A DNA stretch of 64,000 bases, from NCBI RefSeq assembly GCF_023703085.1, contig NZ_JAMQJY010000001.1, positions 992,001 to 1,056,000 of the forward strand, given 5' to 3'. The position numbers were made by a program, and so were the translations under genes. The DNA is from Alkalicoccobacillus plakortidis (GTDB taxonomy: Bacteria > Bacillota > Bacilli > Bacillales > Bacillaceae_D). The notes beneath the pieces are model-generated. The model was not told where the DNA came from, ran no database searches, and saw only the letters and a list, made by a program, of their open reading frames with translations. This document shows, piece by piece, positions 1 to 8,720 of this stretch; within the stretch, counting starts at the first letter, position 1, and the number at the start of each line of letters is the position of its first letter.

Positions 1-68
1 CAGAGCGTTTAACACCTCCACAAACAGCTGAAAAAATCGCAAAAACCATCCAATATGCAGACGCATAA
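1..68 (+). CDS. 3' end of an unidentified gene
   Basis: An open frame enters from the left edge and ends at TAA (66-68), giving a 21-residue tail that ends IQYADA. It is too short to identify. The stop codon lies inside the loop of a terminator-like hairpin, which fits a real gene end. It converges on aroD. Confidence 0.5.
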   Translation, partial: ERLTPPQTAEKIAKTIQYADA

Positions 69-80
69 GGGATGGTTTTT
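41..80. terminator. Bidirectional terminator between the left-edge gene and aroD
   Basis: AAAAACCATCC (41-51) pairs perfectly with GGATGGTTTTT (70-80), giving an A-flanked, T-tailed hairpin that can serve both converging genes. Confidence 0.75.
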
Positions 81-88
81 GTTAAAGT

Positions 89-853
89 TCAGCTTGTATA
101 ATGTTGGATATCTTTAATGACTTCAATTGGCACCTGACCAGGAGCCGAAGCCTGATGACCAACAGCAAACGTCATGGCGGAACCAAATTGGTCACCGATC
201 AACCTTGTTGAGACCCCAAGCTTACCCATAGACATTGTAATCACTGGAATATCGAGCTTGGCGGATGCTTCATTTGTTACAGAGAGAAGAGTAAGAACAT
301 CCTGTGATGATTGTGGCATCACAGCAAGTTTAACAAGGTCGGCACCTGCCGCTTGTCCTGCTTGTAGGAATTCAATCATCTGGTCAAAAGATGGCGTTTT
401 CTTAAAATCATGTGTAGAGACAATCCATTTAACATGATGTTTTGCTGATAATTGCTTTAGCAAATCCATGCCAATAAATTCCGACGCAAGTTCAATATCC
501 AAAAGGTCAATGAGCTCAGTTTCTATAAGTCGGCTTATTAACTCTTCTTGCTCTGCAATCGTTAAAGAAATGGGTTGGCCACCTTCTTGAACAGAGCGGA
601 TCGTAAACAATAGAACAGTATCACCTATCACTTCTCTTAATGATGTTGCAGTAGCTAATACAGCATCCAATTTGGCGAGATCCGCAAAAAAATCTGCTCG
701 CCATTCTAAAACATCTGGTTTTTTTTGCAGAATCATCTTAGCTTCTTCTACTAATTGAGAGGTAGTAGCGCCAATAAGAGACGAACAAAGGGCTGCAGGA
801 TGTTCGCTCCCAAATACCACTTTTCTTATCTGAACTTCTTTTGTTGTCGCCAT
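89..853 (-). CDS. aroD: Type I 3-dehydroquinate dehydratase
   Basis: The enzyme dehydrates 3-dehydroquinate to 3-dehydroshikimate, step three of the cytoplasmic shikimate pathway. The 254 residues cover the whole class I family. EWRAD is at 50-54, the catalytic His148 lies in STHDF, and the Schiff-base Lys175 lies in ADLVKLAVMP. B. subtilis carries an unrelated type II enzyme (aroQ) at this position, so a class I enzyme here is a non-orthologous swap. A GTGGTGA sequence precedes the ATG. The gene lies just downstream of efp, in the same direction, behind a terminator. Confidence 0.95.
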   Translation of the reverse strand: MATTKEVQIRKVVFGSEHPAALCSSLIGATTSQLVEEAKMILQKKPDVLEWRADFFADLAKLDAVLATATSLREVIGDTVLLFTIRSVQEGGQPISLTIAEQEELISRLIETELIDLLDIELASEFIGMDLLKQLSAKHHVKWIVSTHDFKKTPSFDQMIEFLQAGQAAGADLVKLAVMPQSSQDVLTLLSVTNEASAKLDIPVITMSMGKLGVSTRLIGDQFGSAMTFAVGHQASAPGQVPIEVIKDIQHYTS

Positions 854-883
854 GTATCTTCACCACTTTTCTACTTCGCTATA

Positions 884-920
884 AAAACATCCAGAACACA
901 CAATGTGCTCTGGATGTTTT
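884..920 (-). terminator. Terminator after efp
   Basis: A 17-bp hairpin with one mismatch (AAAACATCCAGA... against ...CTGGATGTTTT) lies between efp and aroD. Confidence 0.75.
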
Positions 921-926
921 GTTGAC

Positions 927-1484
927 TTAAGCTCTAGACATGTAAGAGCTGTTTCGTGTATCAATAAGAAGTCGATCTCCTTGATTCACAAAAAACGGCA
1001 CTTGAACCGTAATACCTGTTTCAAGAGTAGCTGGTTTTGTACCACCAGAAGCTGTATCCCCTTTAATTCCAGGCTCTGTTTCAACAACCTCAAGTTCAAC
1101 CGTATTTGGAACTTCTACTCCAAGTGTTTCAGCTTGGTAGCTAATAACATGGACTTCCATATTTTCTTTTAGAAACTTTAGCTCATATTCAATTTGACTT
1201 GATTGTAGTTCAAGTTGCTCATATGATTCTGTGTCCATAAACGTATGAGTATCTCCACTTGCATAAAGGTACTGCATACGTCTGTTCTCAATATGAGCTC
1301 TTTCTACTTTTTCTCCCGCACGGAATGTTTTCTCTTGAATGTTACCATTACGAAGATTACGGAGTTTAGAACGAACAAACGCCGCACCTTTTCCTGGCTT
1401 AACATGTTGGAAGTCCAACACTTGCCAAAGTCCATTATCTACTACAATCGTTAATCCAGTTTTAAAATCGTTTACTGAAATCAT
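927..1484 (-). CDS. efp: Translation elongation factor P
   Basis: EF-P relieves ribosome stalling at polyproline stretches by binding between the P and E sites. The 185-residue length is standard and the three-domain KOW/OB architecture is recognisable. The tip lysine is Lys32 in [11 protein letters not shown]; in B. subtilis the equivalent lysine carries a 5-aminopentanol group. GGAGG lies upstream of the ATG. papA lies upstream in the same direction, the usual papA-efp pair. The collagen-like proteins in this window are rich in G-P-T rather than polyproline, so no direct link is claimed. Confidence 0.97.
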   Translation of the reverse strand: MISVNDFKTGLTIVVDNGLWQVLDFQHVKPGKGAAFVRSKLRNLRNGNIQEKTFRAGEKVERAHIENRRMQYLYASGDTHTFMDTESYEQLELQSSQIEYELKFLKENMEVHVISYQAETLGVEVPNTVELEVVETEPGIKGDTASGGTKPATLETGITVQVPFFVNQGDRLLIDTRNSSYMSRA

Positions 1485-1585
1485 TTTTATTTCCTCCGTA
1501 TTCGTATTCCCTCATAGTTCGCGGAATGTTTCCATCCATTACTATACCACAGCTTTGCAACTAGGTGGTTACCTAATCAGCAGGA

Positions 1586-2656
1586 TTATTCGCCTACGTG
1601 AATGAGTTCTTTAGGTGAAGACGTGAATGAACGATTACCTTCAGCAGTAATTAAAATATCATCTTCAATTCTTGTTCCACCCACACCATGCACATAAATG
1701 CCCGGCTCTACTGTGACAATCATGCCTGGTCTAAGTACTGTATCTGACTTAAATGATAAGGCTGGTCCTTCATGAACTTCCATCCCTAAACCATGGCCAG
1801 TTGAATGACCAAAGTTCTCACCAAAGCCTTTTTCCGTAATATAATCTCGTGTTAGGGCATCTGCCTCTTTACCCGTGATGCCTGCTTTAATTCCATTCAT
1901 ACCTCTTAGCTGAGCTTCCAATACCGTTTCGTATATATTCGTCAACTCATCATTAATCTGTCCAACAGCCAATGTACGTGTGATGTCAGAGCAATATCCA
2001 TTATAATAAGCACCATAATCAAGTGTCACTAGTTCACCTGATTCAATTAGCTTGCCACTTGCCACTCCATGTGGAAGAGCCGAGCGATAGCCAGATGCAA
2101 CGATCGTGTCAAAGGACGAGCTTTGCGCCCCCTGTTTACGCATAAAAAACTCAAGCTCATTGGAAACTTCTAACTCTGTTAAGCCTGGTCTAATAAATGA
2201 TGTAATATGCTTAAACGCCGCATCGGCAATATCTGCCGCATCCTGAATTAGTTGGATTTCACTCGCATCTTTAATAAGACGCACGCCTTCAACTAACCCA
2301 GTCACTGGAACTAGCTCTTGAGATTCTACTGTTTTTTGAAGCTGTTGAAATTGTTCGTATGTAACGTAGCTTTGTTCAAATCCTAACTTCTTAATCTGAA
2401 GCTTCTCTGCTTGTTTAGCAACCTCTTCAAGGATTGCTGCTTTATGCTGAACAATTGAAAAACCTTGGGCCTGTTCCTTTGCTTGTTCAACATACCTAAA
2501 ATCCGTAATAAAAATAGCATTCGTTTCAGTTAATAAAACAACCCCAGCACTGCCTGTGAATCCCGATATGTACCGGCGATTATAAGGACTCATTATCAAA
2601 AGACCATCTACTCCATGCTCTTTAAATTCACTACGAATAACTTCAATTCTGCTCAT
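1586..2656 (-). CDS. papA: M24 family Xaa-Pro aminopeptidase (YqhT)
   Basis: This cytoplasmic metallo-aminopeptidase removes an N-terminal residue preceding proline. Its 356 residues form a creatinase N-terminal domain (about 1-125) and a pita-bread catalytic domain. The dinuclear metal ligands can be read as Asp213, Asp224, His288 (in GHSTGHGLG), Glu317 and Glu331. AAGGAG precedes the ATG. It sits directly upstream of efp, as in B. subtilis. Confidence 0.95.
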   Translation of the reverse strand: MSRIEVIRSEFKEHGVDGLLIMSPYNRRYISGFTGSAGVVLLTETNAIFITDFRYVEQAKEQAQGFSIVQHKAAILEEVAKQAEKLQIKKLGFEQSYVTYEQFQQLQKTVESQELVPVTGLVEGVRLIKDASEIQLIQDAADIADAAFKHITSFIRPGLTELEVSNELEFFMRKQGAQSSSFDTIVASGYRSALPHGVASGKLIESGELVTLDYGAYYNGYCSDITRTLAVGQINDELTNIYETVLEAQLRGMNGIKAGITGKEADALTRDYITEKGFGENFGHSTGHGLGMEVHEGPALSFKSDTVLRPGMIVTVEPGIYVHGVGGTRIEDDILITAEGNRSFTSSPKELIHVGE

Positions 2657-2752
2657 ATAAACACTCCTTTTTATCGTATAAACCTTAGACCTTTTTACGC
2701 TTCTTTAGTTTACCATATACGCTTTAAGGAGCGAAGCAACACGTTCGACACC

Positions 2753-3238
2753 TTATTTATCTGAGTGCTGTTGCTGATATTCATAAGAAACAGAATAGCC
2801 AATAAAAAGTCCATACAATATAAAAAGACAGAAAGATGTAATGATTGAGTTTAAATCAAGGTTTTGTACGCTTTTTAACCCTGGAATAAATGGATTACAA
2901 ATATAAAATACAATAACCCACAATAAAGCTCCAAATCCAACTCCTGCCCACATCGTGTTCACTTTTTGAAAAAGCCACTTATATATAAATGCAACCAGAA
3001 TGGATACCACCGCAATAACAGCTACTCCAACCGCTTGCCCCGTATATGTCGTTTTCCAGTCACCCAACGCCCAAGGCATCAGAATTAATGCCGGACCAAA
3101 ATGCATAAAATTGAAAAAGAAGCCAAATAAAGCGACAAGAGACCAAATAAGTCCACCAAAAAATCCAATGAGGATTACCTTCGTATTATACCGCATTGGT
3201 TTTTCTGTTTGATTTTGTTCAAATCCCTGATTATCCAT
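2753..3238 (-). CDS. yqhR: YqhR family membrane protein
   Basis: A 161-residue integral membrane protein with about four hydrophobic segments (20-42, 66-90, 97-117, 131-151) and a polar N-terminus. The start MDNQGF is chosen because GAGGTGAT lies at the right distance; a longer frame from further upstream lacks a ribosome site. Gene position and sequence match B. subtilis YqhR, whose function is unknown. It is divergent from yqhQ. Confidence 0.85.
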   Translation of the reverse strand: MDNQGFEQNQTEKPMRYNTKVILIGFFGGLIWSLVALFGFFFNFMHFGPALILMPWALGDWKTTYTGQAVGVAVIAVVSILVAFIYKWLFQKVNTMWAGVGFGALLWVIVFYICNPFIPGLKSVQNLDLNSIITSFCLFILYGLFIGYSVSYEYQQQHSDK

Positions 3239-3390
3239 CACGATCACCTCATTAAAGTATATCCCTATTCCATTACATTTCATTCAACTCCACTAATTAA
3301 TCTAAACCTAGATGATTTGTCATAGAGGAATTGCTTCGTTTCATGTAGAATAGTGAGTATACAGAACAATGAAGAATAGGTTGGTGTTTT

Positions 3391-4337
3391 ATGGAAAAGT
3401 CAACAAAACCAGCATATGGCGGTCAAGCCATAGTTGAAGGTGTTATGTTCGGTGGAAAGCACACAACCGTCTCAATGATTAGAAGAAAAGATGGAAGCTT
3501 AGATACGTTTGAGGTTAAGCGTCAGTCACCAGCTTGGATCACAAAAGCAAAAAAGATTCCTTTTATAAGAGGAATTGCTGGCATTGTTGAAGCAAGTATA
3601 AATGGATCAAAGCATTTAAATTTTTCAACGGATCGTTATGATGTGGATCCTTCTGAGGATGATTCAATTGCCCCAAGCAGAGAAATCATCAAAATTAAAT
3701 TTGATACTTGGTGTTGCAGCAGTCGCTGTTTTATCATTTATCTTCAGTAAGTTAATCTTTACATTAGTTCCAAGCCTTTATAGCCAATCTGTTTACGCCT
3801 ATTTTCCCTGGCCACGTAGCTCAGAATCTATTAGAAGGTGGATTTAAGTTAATCTTATTACTTGGCTATATTTATATTTTATCGTTTACACCATTAATTC
3901 GCCGAGTCTTTCAGTATCACGGGGCAGAACACAAAGTGATCAACACTTACGAGTCCGGACTACCGTTAACTGTGAAAAATGTTCAGTCTCAGTCTAGACT
4001 CCATTACCGCTGCGGAAGTAGTTTCATTCTATTTACAGTAATTGTTGGTGTTGGAATTTATCTTTTTCTTCCCTTTGATTCACTAATGGAGCGTATTTTA
4101 CAACGAGTCGTTTTCATTCCAGTTGTGCTTGGTGTTTCATTTGAAGTATTACAATTAACGAATCGTTTTCGAAACATACCTGTACTAAAATGGCTTGGGT
4201 ACCCCGGGCTTGCCCTTCAGCTATTAACAACAAAAGAGCCAAACGATGAACAAACAGAGGTTGCCATCGCATCCTTTGAAGAAATGCTTACACGTGAACA
4301 ATCATATACAAGCCCTGCAAAAGCAGACATCGTTTAG
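3391..4337 (+). CDS. yqhQ: YqhQ (DUF1385) membrane protein, two frameshifts as sequenced
   Basis: The DUF1385 protein is recognised from its start (YGGQAIVEGVMF), its middle (ILGVAAVAVLSF) and its end (VFQYHGAEHKVIN, LHYRCGSSFILFT, LLTTKEP). The three parts lie in three reading frames. Removing one A from CCAAGC at 3673-3678 and one from CCAAGC at 3770-3775 restores a single continuous frame of about 315 codons, including the bridging stretch VPAFIANLFTPIFPGHV. Both lesions fit the window-wide indel signature, so the gene is probably intact. Function is unknown. yqhP follows closely. Confidence 0.85.
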
Positions 4338-4364
4338 CTATTTGACATCTTGGAGGTGAATAGA

Positions 4365-4793
4365 ATGCGCCAATTCTTTAACATTGCCTTTCCAGTCATC
4401 ATTGTGTTGGCAGTTATCGGATTTGTCTTTTCGGTATTGAATGATCCGATGCAAGTCCTAAAGTCGATTCTTATACTTGCAGGTTTCATCGCGTTATTTT
4501 ATTTCATTTATCGCTTCTACTTGTCCAGAAAATACGGCATGCCTATTATGGGTTCTAGGTCCAAGGAAGGTCCTACACGAGCACAACTTAAAAAAGCAAA
4601 ACGAACAAGTACAGTGCGTTCGACTGGGCCAGGAAATCGAAACAAATTCAAACCCAATAGCACAAGCCAAATGAAAAGAAATCAAAAACCGCTAAAAAAA
4701 ATACCAAAAAAACGAAGCGGTCCAAATTTAACAGTTATTGAAGGCAAAAAAAATAAAATCAAACCCAAAAAGAAGAATCGTGCTTCCTACTAG
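4365..4793 (+). CDS. yqhP: YqhP small membrane protein
   Basis: 142 residues: two predicted membrane helices (about 4-25 and 32-53), then a very basic tail rich in Lys, Arg and Asn. ATG 4365 is preferred because GGAGGTGA sits 7-8 bases upstream; the alternative TTG 15 bases earlier overlaps that site. Order and sequence type match YqhP of B. subtilis (SA1362-like family, function unknown). It is probably co-transcribed with yqhQ. Confidence 0.85.
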   Translation: MRQFFNIAFPVIIVLAVIGFVFSVLNDPMQVLKSILILAGFIALFYFIYRFYLSRKYGMPIMGSRSKEGPTRAQLKKAKRTSTVRSTGPGNRNKFKPNSTSQMKRNQKPLKKIPKKRSGPNLTVIEGKKNKIKPKKKNRASY

Positions 4794-4811
4794 CACGATT
4801 CTTCTTTTTTT
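4773..4811. terminator. Bidirectional terminator between yqhP and yqhO
   Basis: AAGAATCGTGCT (4773-4784) pairs perfectly with AGCACGATTCTT (4792-4803), followed by a T run. It overlaps the end of yqhP and serves the convergent pair. Confidence 0.9.
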
Positions 4812-4819
4812 AATAATCT

Positions 4820-5710
4820 TCAATAGGTCCACCTACCAAGGAACTTGTTGGTTTTTGTTTCTCCAAGCGTAATTAAATCCTGTTTTTCTAAGGGGGTCAG
4901 ATCAAAATCTGTTGCTTTAATATCTGTTACAGGAATAAAGATGACATTCTCTGCATCCTCATCTTCAATATGACGCGTATCATGAGCTGTTGTCATTGTA
5001 TCAAAAACCGCTTTATACAAATCAATCGCATTTTTTATTTTATGAGGCGGTTGATCCTCAATTTTTGGCTTAAGCTGTAAACCAATTACGGGGCGTCTCC
5101 ATGAGTTTTTTTCGCCATCCCGAAATAACCAAATAGGAAAATTACTTAAAAGACCTCCATCAACAATATAAGAATAATGTCCTGCTCGATCATATAGTTT
5201 TACCGGTTCAAAGAAATAAGGAATACTGCAACTCATACGGATCGCTTTTGCTACAGAAAATGATTCCGCACGAATGCCATACTTTTCAAGGTCGTCTGGC
5301 AATACAATCATTTGACCTTTTGATAAATCAGATACAACCACCCTTAATGCTTTGTCAGGTAGATCCCCAAATGTTACAATACCTTTTTCCTTTAAAAGAT
5401 CTCGAATCCAGCTTTCTAATGCGTCACCGCGATACAAACCCAACTTAAAATACACATGCAACCACTTAATAACCGTTAGCGGCAAAAAGGACATTCGATC
5501 ATCCTTAAAGGATTCGATGTTTATCTGATCAAGTATATTCATCATCTCTTCACTCGTATACCCTGCCTTTACAAGGGCAGCCACAATTGAACCTGCACTA
5601 GTCCCTGCAACTCGTTCAAACTCATAGCCTCTTTTCTCTAAAACCCGCAAGGAACCTAGAAACGCAAAAGCTTTAACTCCTCCTCCAGCAAACACAGCGT
5701 CAATTTTCAC
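4820..5710 (-). CDS. yqhO: Patatin-like phospholipase (YqhO)
   Basis: A 296-residue patatin-fold serine hydrolase, probably acting on acyl lipids. The oxyanion loop GGGVKAFAFLG is at 9-19, the nucleophile Ser38 is in GTSAG, and the dyad Asp184 is in VDGG. The start is GTG 5710, preceded by AGGAGG. It sits between yqhP and mntR as in B. subtilis. The physiological substrate is unknown. Confidence 0.9.
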   Translation of the reverse strand: MKIDAVFAGGGVKAFAFLGSLRVLEKRGYEFERVAGTSAGSIVAALVKAGYTSEEMMNILDQINIESFKDDRMSFLPLTVIKWLHVYFKLGLYRGDALESWIRDLLKEKGIVTFGDLPDKALRVVVSDLSKGQMIVLPDDLEKYGIRAESFSVAKAIRMSCSIPYFFEPVKLYDRAGHYSYIVDGGLLSNFPIWLFRDGEKNSWRRPVIGLQLKPKIEDQPPHKIKNAIDLYKAVFDTMTTAHDTRHIEDEDAENVIFIPVTDIKATDFDLTPLEKQDLITLGETKTNKFLGRWTY

Positions 5711-5781
5711 TAGAATCTCCTCCTGCCATCATGTTATGTATCAAAACATCGGCATATGTTTAAGGCAGTTAGGGTTTAGAC

Positions 5782-5818
5782 AAAAATAGCACCAAAAAGC
5801 TATATAGCTTCTTGGTGC
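5782..5818 (-). terminator. Terminator after mntR
   Basis: On the minus strand the stem GCACCAAGAAGC...GCTTTTTGGTGC (5789-5818) is followed by TATTTTTG. Confidence 0.85.
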
Positions 5819-5823
5819 CTTTG

Positions 5824-6258
5824 TTAATTCTGCTTTGGTTCTTCTTCGTTTTTCTTTTGAACCTCACGTAACTCGTTAATTCGCTCTTGTTTCTCAGTAA
5901 AAAACTGAACAACATCACCAATTCGGTCAATGGCATCCCAACTAATATGATGTTCAATACCTTCAACGTCTTGATAGATATGCTCTTTGTCCACACCAAT
6001 AATGGTCATAAACTCTTCAAGTAACTCATGTCGGTACACAAGCCTTTTTCCAATTTTGTTTCCTTTTGCAGTTAAAATTAATCCTCTATAACGCTCGTAG
6101 ACAAGATATTCACTTTTATCTAACTTTTGGACCATTTTTGTAACGGAAGAAGGATGTACCTCAAGCGCCTCAGCAATATCCGATACTCTGGCATAGCCTT
6201 TCTCTTCAATTAATATATAAATTCGCTCCAGGTAATCTTCCATGCTTGGTGTAGGCAT
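5824..6258 (-). CDS. mntR: Manganese-responsive repressor MntR
   Basis: A DtxR-family metalloregulator that represses manganese uptake genes when loaded with Mn(II). The 144 residues hold an N-terminal winged helix followed by a dimerisation domain. All the metal ligands known from B. subtilis MntR are present at identical positions: Asp8, Glu11, His77, Glu99, Glu102, His103. The C-terminus is rich in Glu and Lys. GGAGGGG precedes the ATG. It lies between yqhO and splB. Confidence 0.97.
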   Translation of the reverse strand: MPTPSMEDYLERIYILIEEKGYARVSDIAEALEVHPSSVTKMVQKLDKSEYLVYERYRGLILTAKGNKIGKRLVYRHELLEEFMTIIGVDKEHIYQDVEGIEHHISWDAIDRIGDVVQFFTEKQERINELREVQKKNEEEPKQN

Positions 6259-6386
6259 ATGGTCCCCTCCAATTTATCAACGAACAGGCACGTAAATGTG
6301 CAGCCGAACTTTTAGTAAAATACCACCATCTATTCTACTATACTTGAGGGTAAATAAACAGTCTAAATCCAGATTAGTCAAAACTG

Positions 6387-7412
6387 TTACGTGAAATACT
6401 CAAGTTTTGCTTCTGGAAAGTACTTATCAATATATGACTGGATCGTCTCTTTCAGTTGACCCGCTTCATCATCCTTATAAACATATTTTCCACGTCCATA
6501 ACGGCCCCATTTATACTTTCGCTCATCCTCGTTCATTTCAAGCTTTGATTTTGGATAGCGTTTTTCAATAATTCGTTTCGCTGTTTTTGTAAAACGATGC
6601 TGGATTAATTCGAAGGTCATATCCTTTTTAGCATACGTAGGCATAATCGATTCTAGACGCTCAAACAGTTCTAGGTAACCCTTCTCCCAACCTTCATACC
6701 AAACAATTGGCGCTACAATAAAACCTATTGGATAATCTGCTTTCGCTACTTTTTGTGCCGCTTCAATTCGTTCTAAAAAAGAAGACGTACCAGGCTCAAA
6801 ATGTTTAATGACATGATCAGAATTCACACTAAAACGGAAACGAGTATTTCCATTGTGCTTAGCATCTAACAGATGGTCCACATGGTGGAATTTTGTTACA
6901 AAGCGTAGGCGTCCCCACTCAGTCTGACCAATGTGTTCAATTGTTTTTTTAAGTGAATGAGTCAAATGATCAATGCCAACGATATCCGACGTACACGCTG
7001 CCTCAAATCGAGTTGGTTCAGGTGCTCTCTCCATCATGTATTTGTCTGCTGATTCAAAGATCTCATCTAAATTCACATACGTTCGAATGTACGGTTTATC
7101 TCCAAGTGTGGTTTGCAGGTAACAATAATGACAATGCCCCATACAACCTGTAGCTAGTGGAATTGCATATTCAGCTGATGGTTTTGAGGTATCAAACTTC
7201 AACGTTTTTCTCACACCAATAACAAGGGTTGATTTGGCATTTCGATACTTCTGAAACTCATTATCCCCAGGTATATTCCTTACTTGATTATGAGAAGTAG
7301 TTTCTCGAATTTCGACGCCTTCTTTTTCAAATTTCTCTTTTAACTGTCGCCCCAGTGGATATTCCAATGCACCAGGCTCAATATAAACTAATTGAGGATA
7401 AAAAGCTTTCAT
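6387..7412 (-). CDS. splB: Spore photoproduct lyase
   Basis: A radical-SAM enzyme that reverses the spore photoproduct thymine dimer during germination. The 341 residues match B. subtilis SplB in length. The [4Fe-4S] cysteines are Cys90, Cys94 and Cys97 (GCMGHCHYC). The H-atom donor cysteine is Cys140 in FEAACTSD, equivalent to Cys141 of B. subtilis. ATG 7412 is chosen because GGAAG lies upstream and the family starts here; the frame stays open about 60 codons further upstream without family similarity. No splA is seen upstream. The gene supports a spore-forming host. Confidence 0.96.
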   Translation of the reverse strand: MKAFYPQLVYIEPGALEYPLGRQLKEKFEKEGVEIRETTSHNQVRNIPGDNEFQKYRNAKSTLVIGVRKTLKFDTSKPSAEYAIPLATGCMGHCHYCYLQTTLGDKPYIRTYVNLDEIFESADKYMMERAPEPTRFEAACTSDIVGIDHLTHSLKKTIEHIGQTEWGRLRFVTKFHHVDHLLDAKHNGNTRFRFSVNSDHVIKHFEPGTSSFLERIEAAQKVAKADYPIGFIVAPIVWYEGWEKGYLELFERLESIMPTYAKKDMTFELIQHRFTKTAKRIIEKRYPKSKLEMNEDERKYKWGRYGRGKYVYKDDEAGQLKETIQSYIDKYFPEAKLEYFT

Positions 7413-7593
7413 GTCTGCACTTCCTTTCGTACTCTTAGGGTGCACATGAAAATAACAATCACTTGTGTAACATACTGGTAAATCTATAAATGACTTTTCA
7501 TTTAACAATAATGAGGGTAAAATGATTGACAATTTTTTTGGTTCATGTTCAGATTGTATGGAATTGATAAGAACGATAGCGGAGGTCAAACAA

Positions 7594-8418
7594 ATGAATT
7601 ATGTATTGGACAATATGAACATCGTGCCCGAAAGCGATGCTGTCATTCAGACAAATGACCGCTCCTACCATTTTGGTGATGGTGTATATGAGGTAGTAAG
7701 AGTTTATAATCAAACGCCATTCCAATTAGATGCCCACTGGGACCGCCTTTTTCAAAGCGCCCAAAAATTAGATATGAATTTTACGATCACAGCTGATGAA
7801 CTAACAAAAGCTACAATGGATTTACTCGAAAAAAATCAAGTGAAGGATGGTGCGATTTACATCCAGGTATCTCGCGGAGCCTCCCCTCGTAATCATCTTT
7901 ATTCACGTGAAGAAACTCCGATCATTACTGGTTTCACAATGAGTGCACCACCAAGTAAACAACAAGAAGGTATTGCTGCCTGGGTGACAGATGATATGCG
8001 CTGGCTTCGTTGTGATATCAAAACCGTCAACTTACTTGGAAATGTGATGGCGAAACGCGAAGCTGCTGATGCTGACTGTGCAGAGGCGATTTTGCACCGT
8101 GATGGATTAGTGACAGAAGGATCTTCATCTAATCTGTTTTTAGTTAACGATGGAATTTTGTATACACATCCTGCAACTAATTTAATTTTAAATGGGATCA
8201 CTAGGCAGGTTGTCATTAAATTAGCAACAGACGCTGGGTTTCGAGTTGTTGAGGAAGCTTTTCCAAAAGATGTACTTGATCATGCAGATGAAGCCTTTAT
8301 TACTAGTACAACCAGTGAAGTGACACCGATTGTTGAATTCAAAGGTCAAATTACAGCTCAAATGCCCATTGGACCGGTTACAAAAAAACTTCAAGCGCTG
8401 TTTAAAGAGCTTATTTGA
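7594..8418 (+). CDS. dat: D-amino acid aminotransferase
   Basis: A PLP class IV aminotransferase that interconverts D-alanine and 2-oxoacids to give D-glutamate and related D-amino acids for the cell wall. The 274 residues carry the PLP lysine Lys143 in CDIKTVNLL, Glu175 in VTEGSSSN, and the NGITR motif. ATG 7594 follows GGAGGT. The gene is divergent from splB and ends in a strong terminator. Confidence 0.93.
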   Translation: MNYVLDNMNIVPESDAVIQTNDRSYHFGDGVYEVVRVYNQTPFQLDAHWDRLFQSAQKLDMNFTITADELTKATMDLLEKNQVKDGAIYIQVSRGASPRNHLYSREETPIITGFTMSAPPSKQQEGIAAWVTDDMRWLRCDIKTVNLLGNVMAKREAADADCAEAILHRDGLVTEGSSSNLFLVNDGILYTHPATNLILNGITRQVVIKLATDAGFRVVEEAFPKDVLDHADEAFITSTTSEVTPIVEFKGQITAQMPIGPVTKKLQALFKELI

Positions 8419-8449
8419 TCAAAAGAATGATATGAATAAACACTATAAA

Positions 8450-8494
8450 GACGACCGGTTCTGAAATTCAGGACCGGTCGTCGTTTGGTTTTAA
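8450..8494 (+). terminator. Terminator after dat
   Basis: GACGACCGGT (8450-8459) pairs with ACCGGTCGTC (8473-8482), followed by a T-rich tract. Confidence 0.85.
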
Positions 8495-8519
8495 TAAGAA
8501 ATAGATAGGGAGAGAGCTG

Positions 8520-8640
8520 GCTCGTCGCTACCGGGATGCGGGGCACGCACCCGCGTGGGAGGCCGGTGAGCCTTCTTGTGCTGACGCACTGCGAAGTCTC
8601 ACCCAGACCTCTACTCCCACAGGAGCATTCCTGTGGGATT
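8520..8640 (+). repeat. Degenerate GC-rich intergenic repeat
   Basis: A structured, non-coding, GC-rich stretch reading CGTCGCTACCGGG, GGGGCACGC, GGTGAGCC, then ACAGGAG. The order of blocks (CGCT-TCCG, GGGCACG, GAGCCT, final CCCGCAGGAGTC) resembles a repeat family I recall from intergenic regions of many Bacillus genomes. It directly adjoins the IS110 element and may be its target. Exact ends are uncertain. Confidence 0.5.
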
Positions 8641-8720
8641 TCTTTTCGTCCTATTTACACAAAAAAAGCCCTCCGTTAAGATGCAATTGTACCCAAACAA
8701 CACATCGAGGAGGACTTACT

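Noticed and set aside
3391..4337. yqhQ and the other broken genes as true pseudogenes or programmed frameshifts
   Set aside because: No slippery-site architecture is shared; lesions recur at one motif in unrelated core genes, so a sequence error is preferred.
6953..7153. Plus-strand small frame inside splB and similar antisense frames elsewhere
   Set aside because: They lack ribosome sites and lie wholly inside well-supported genes.
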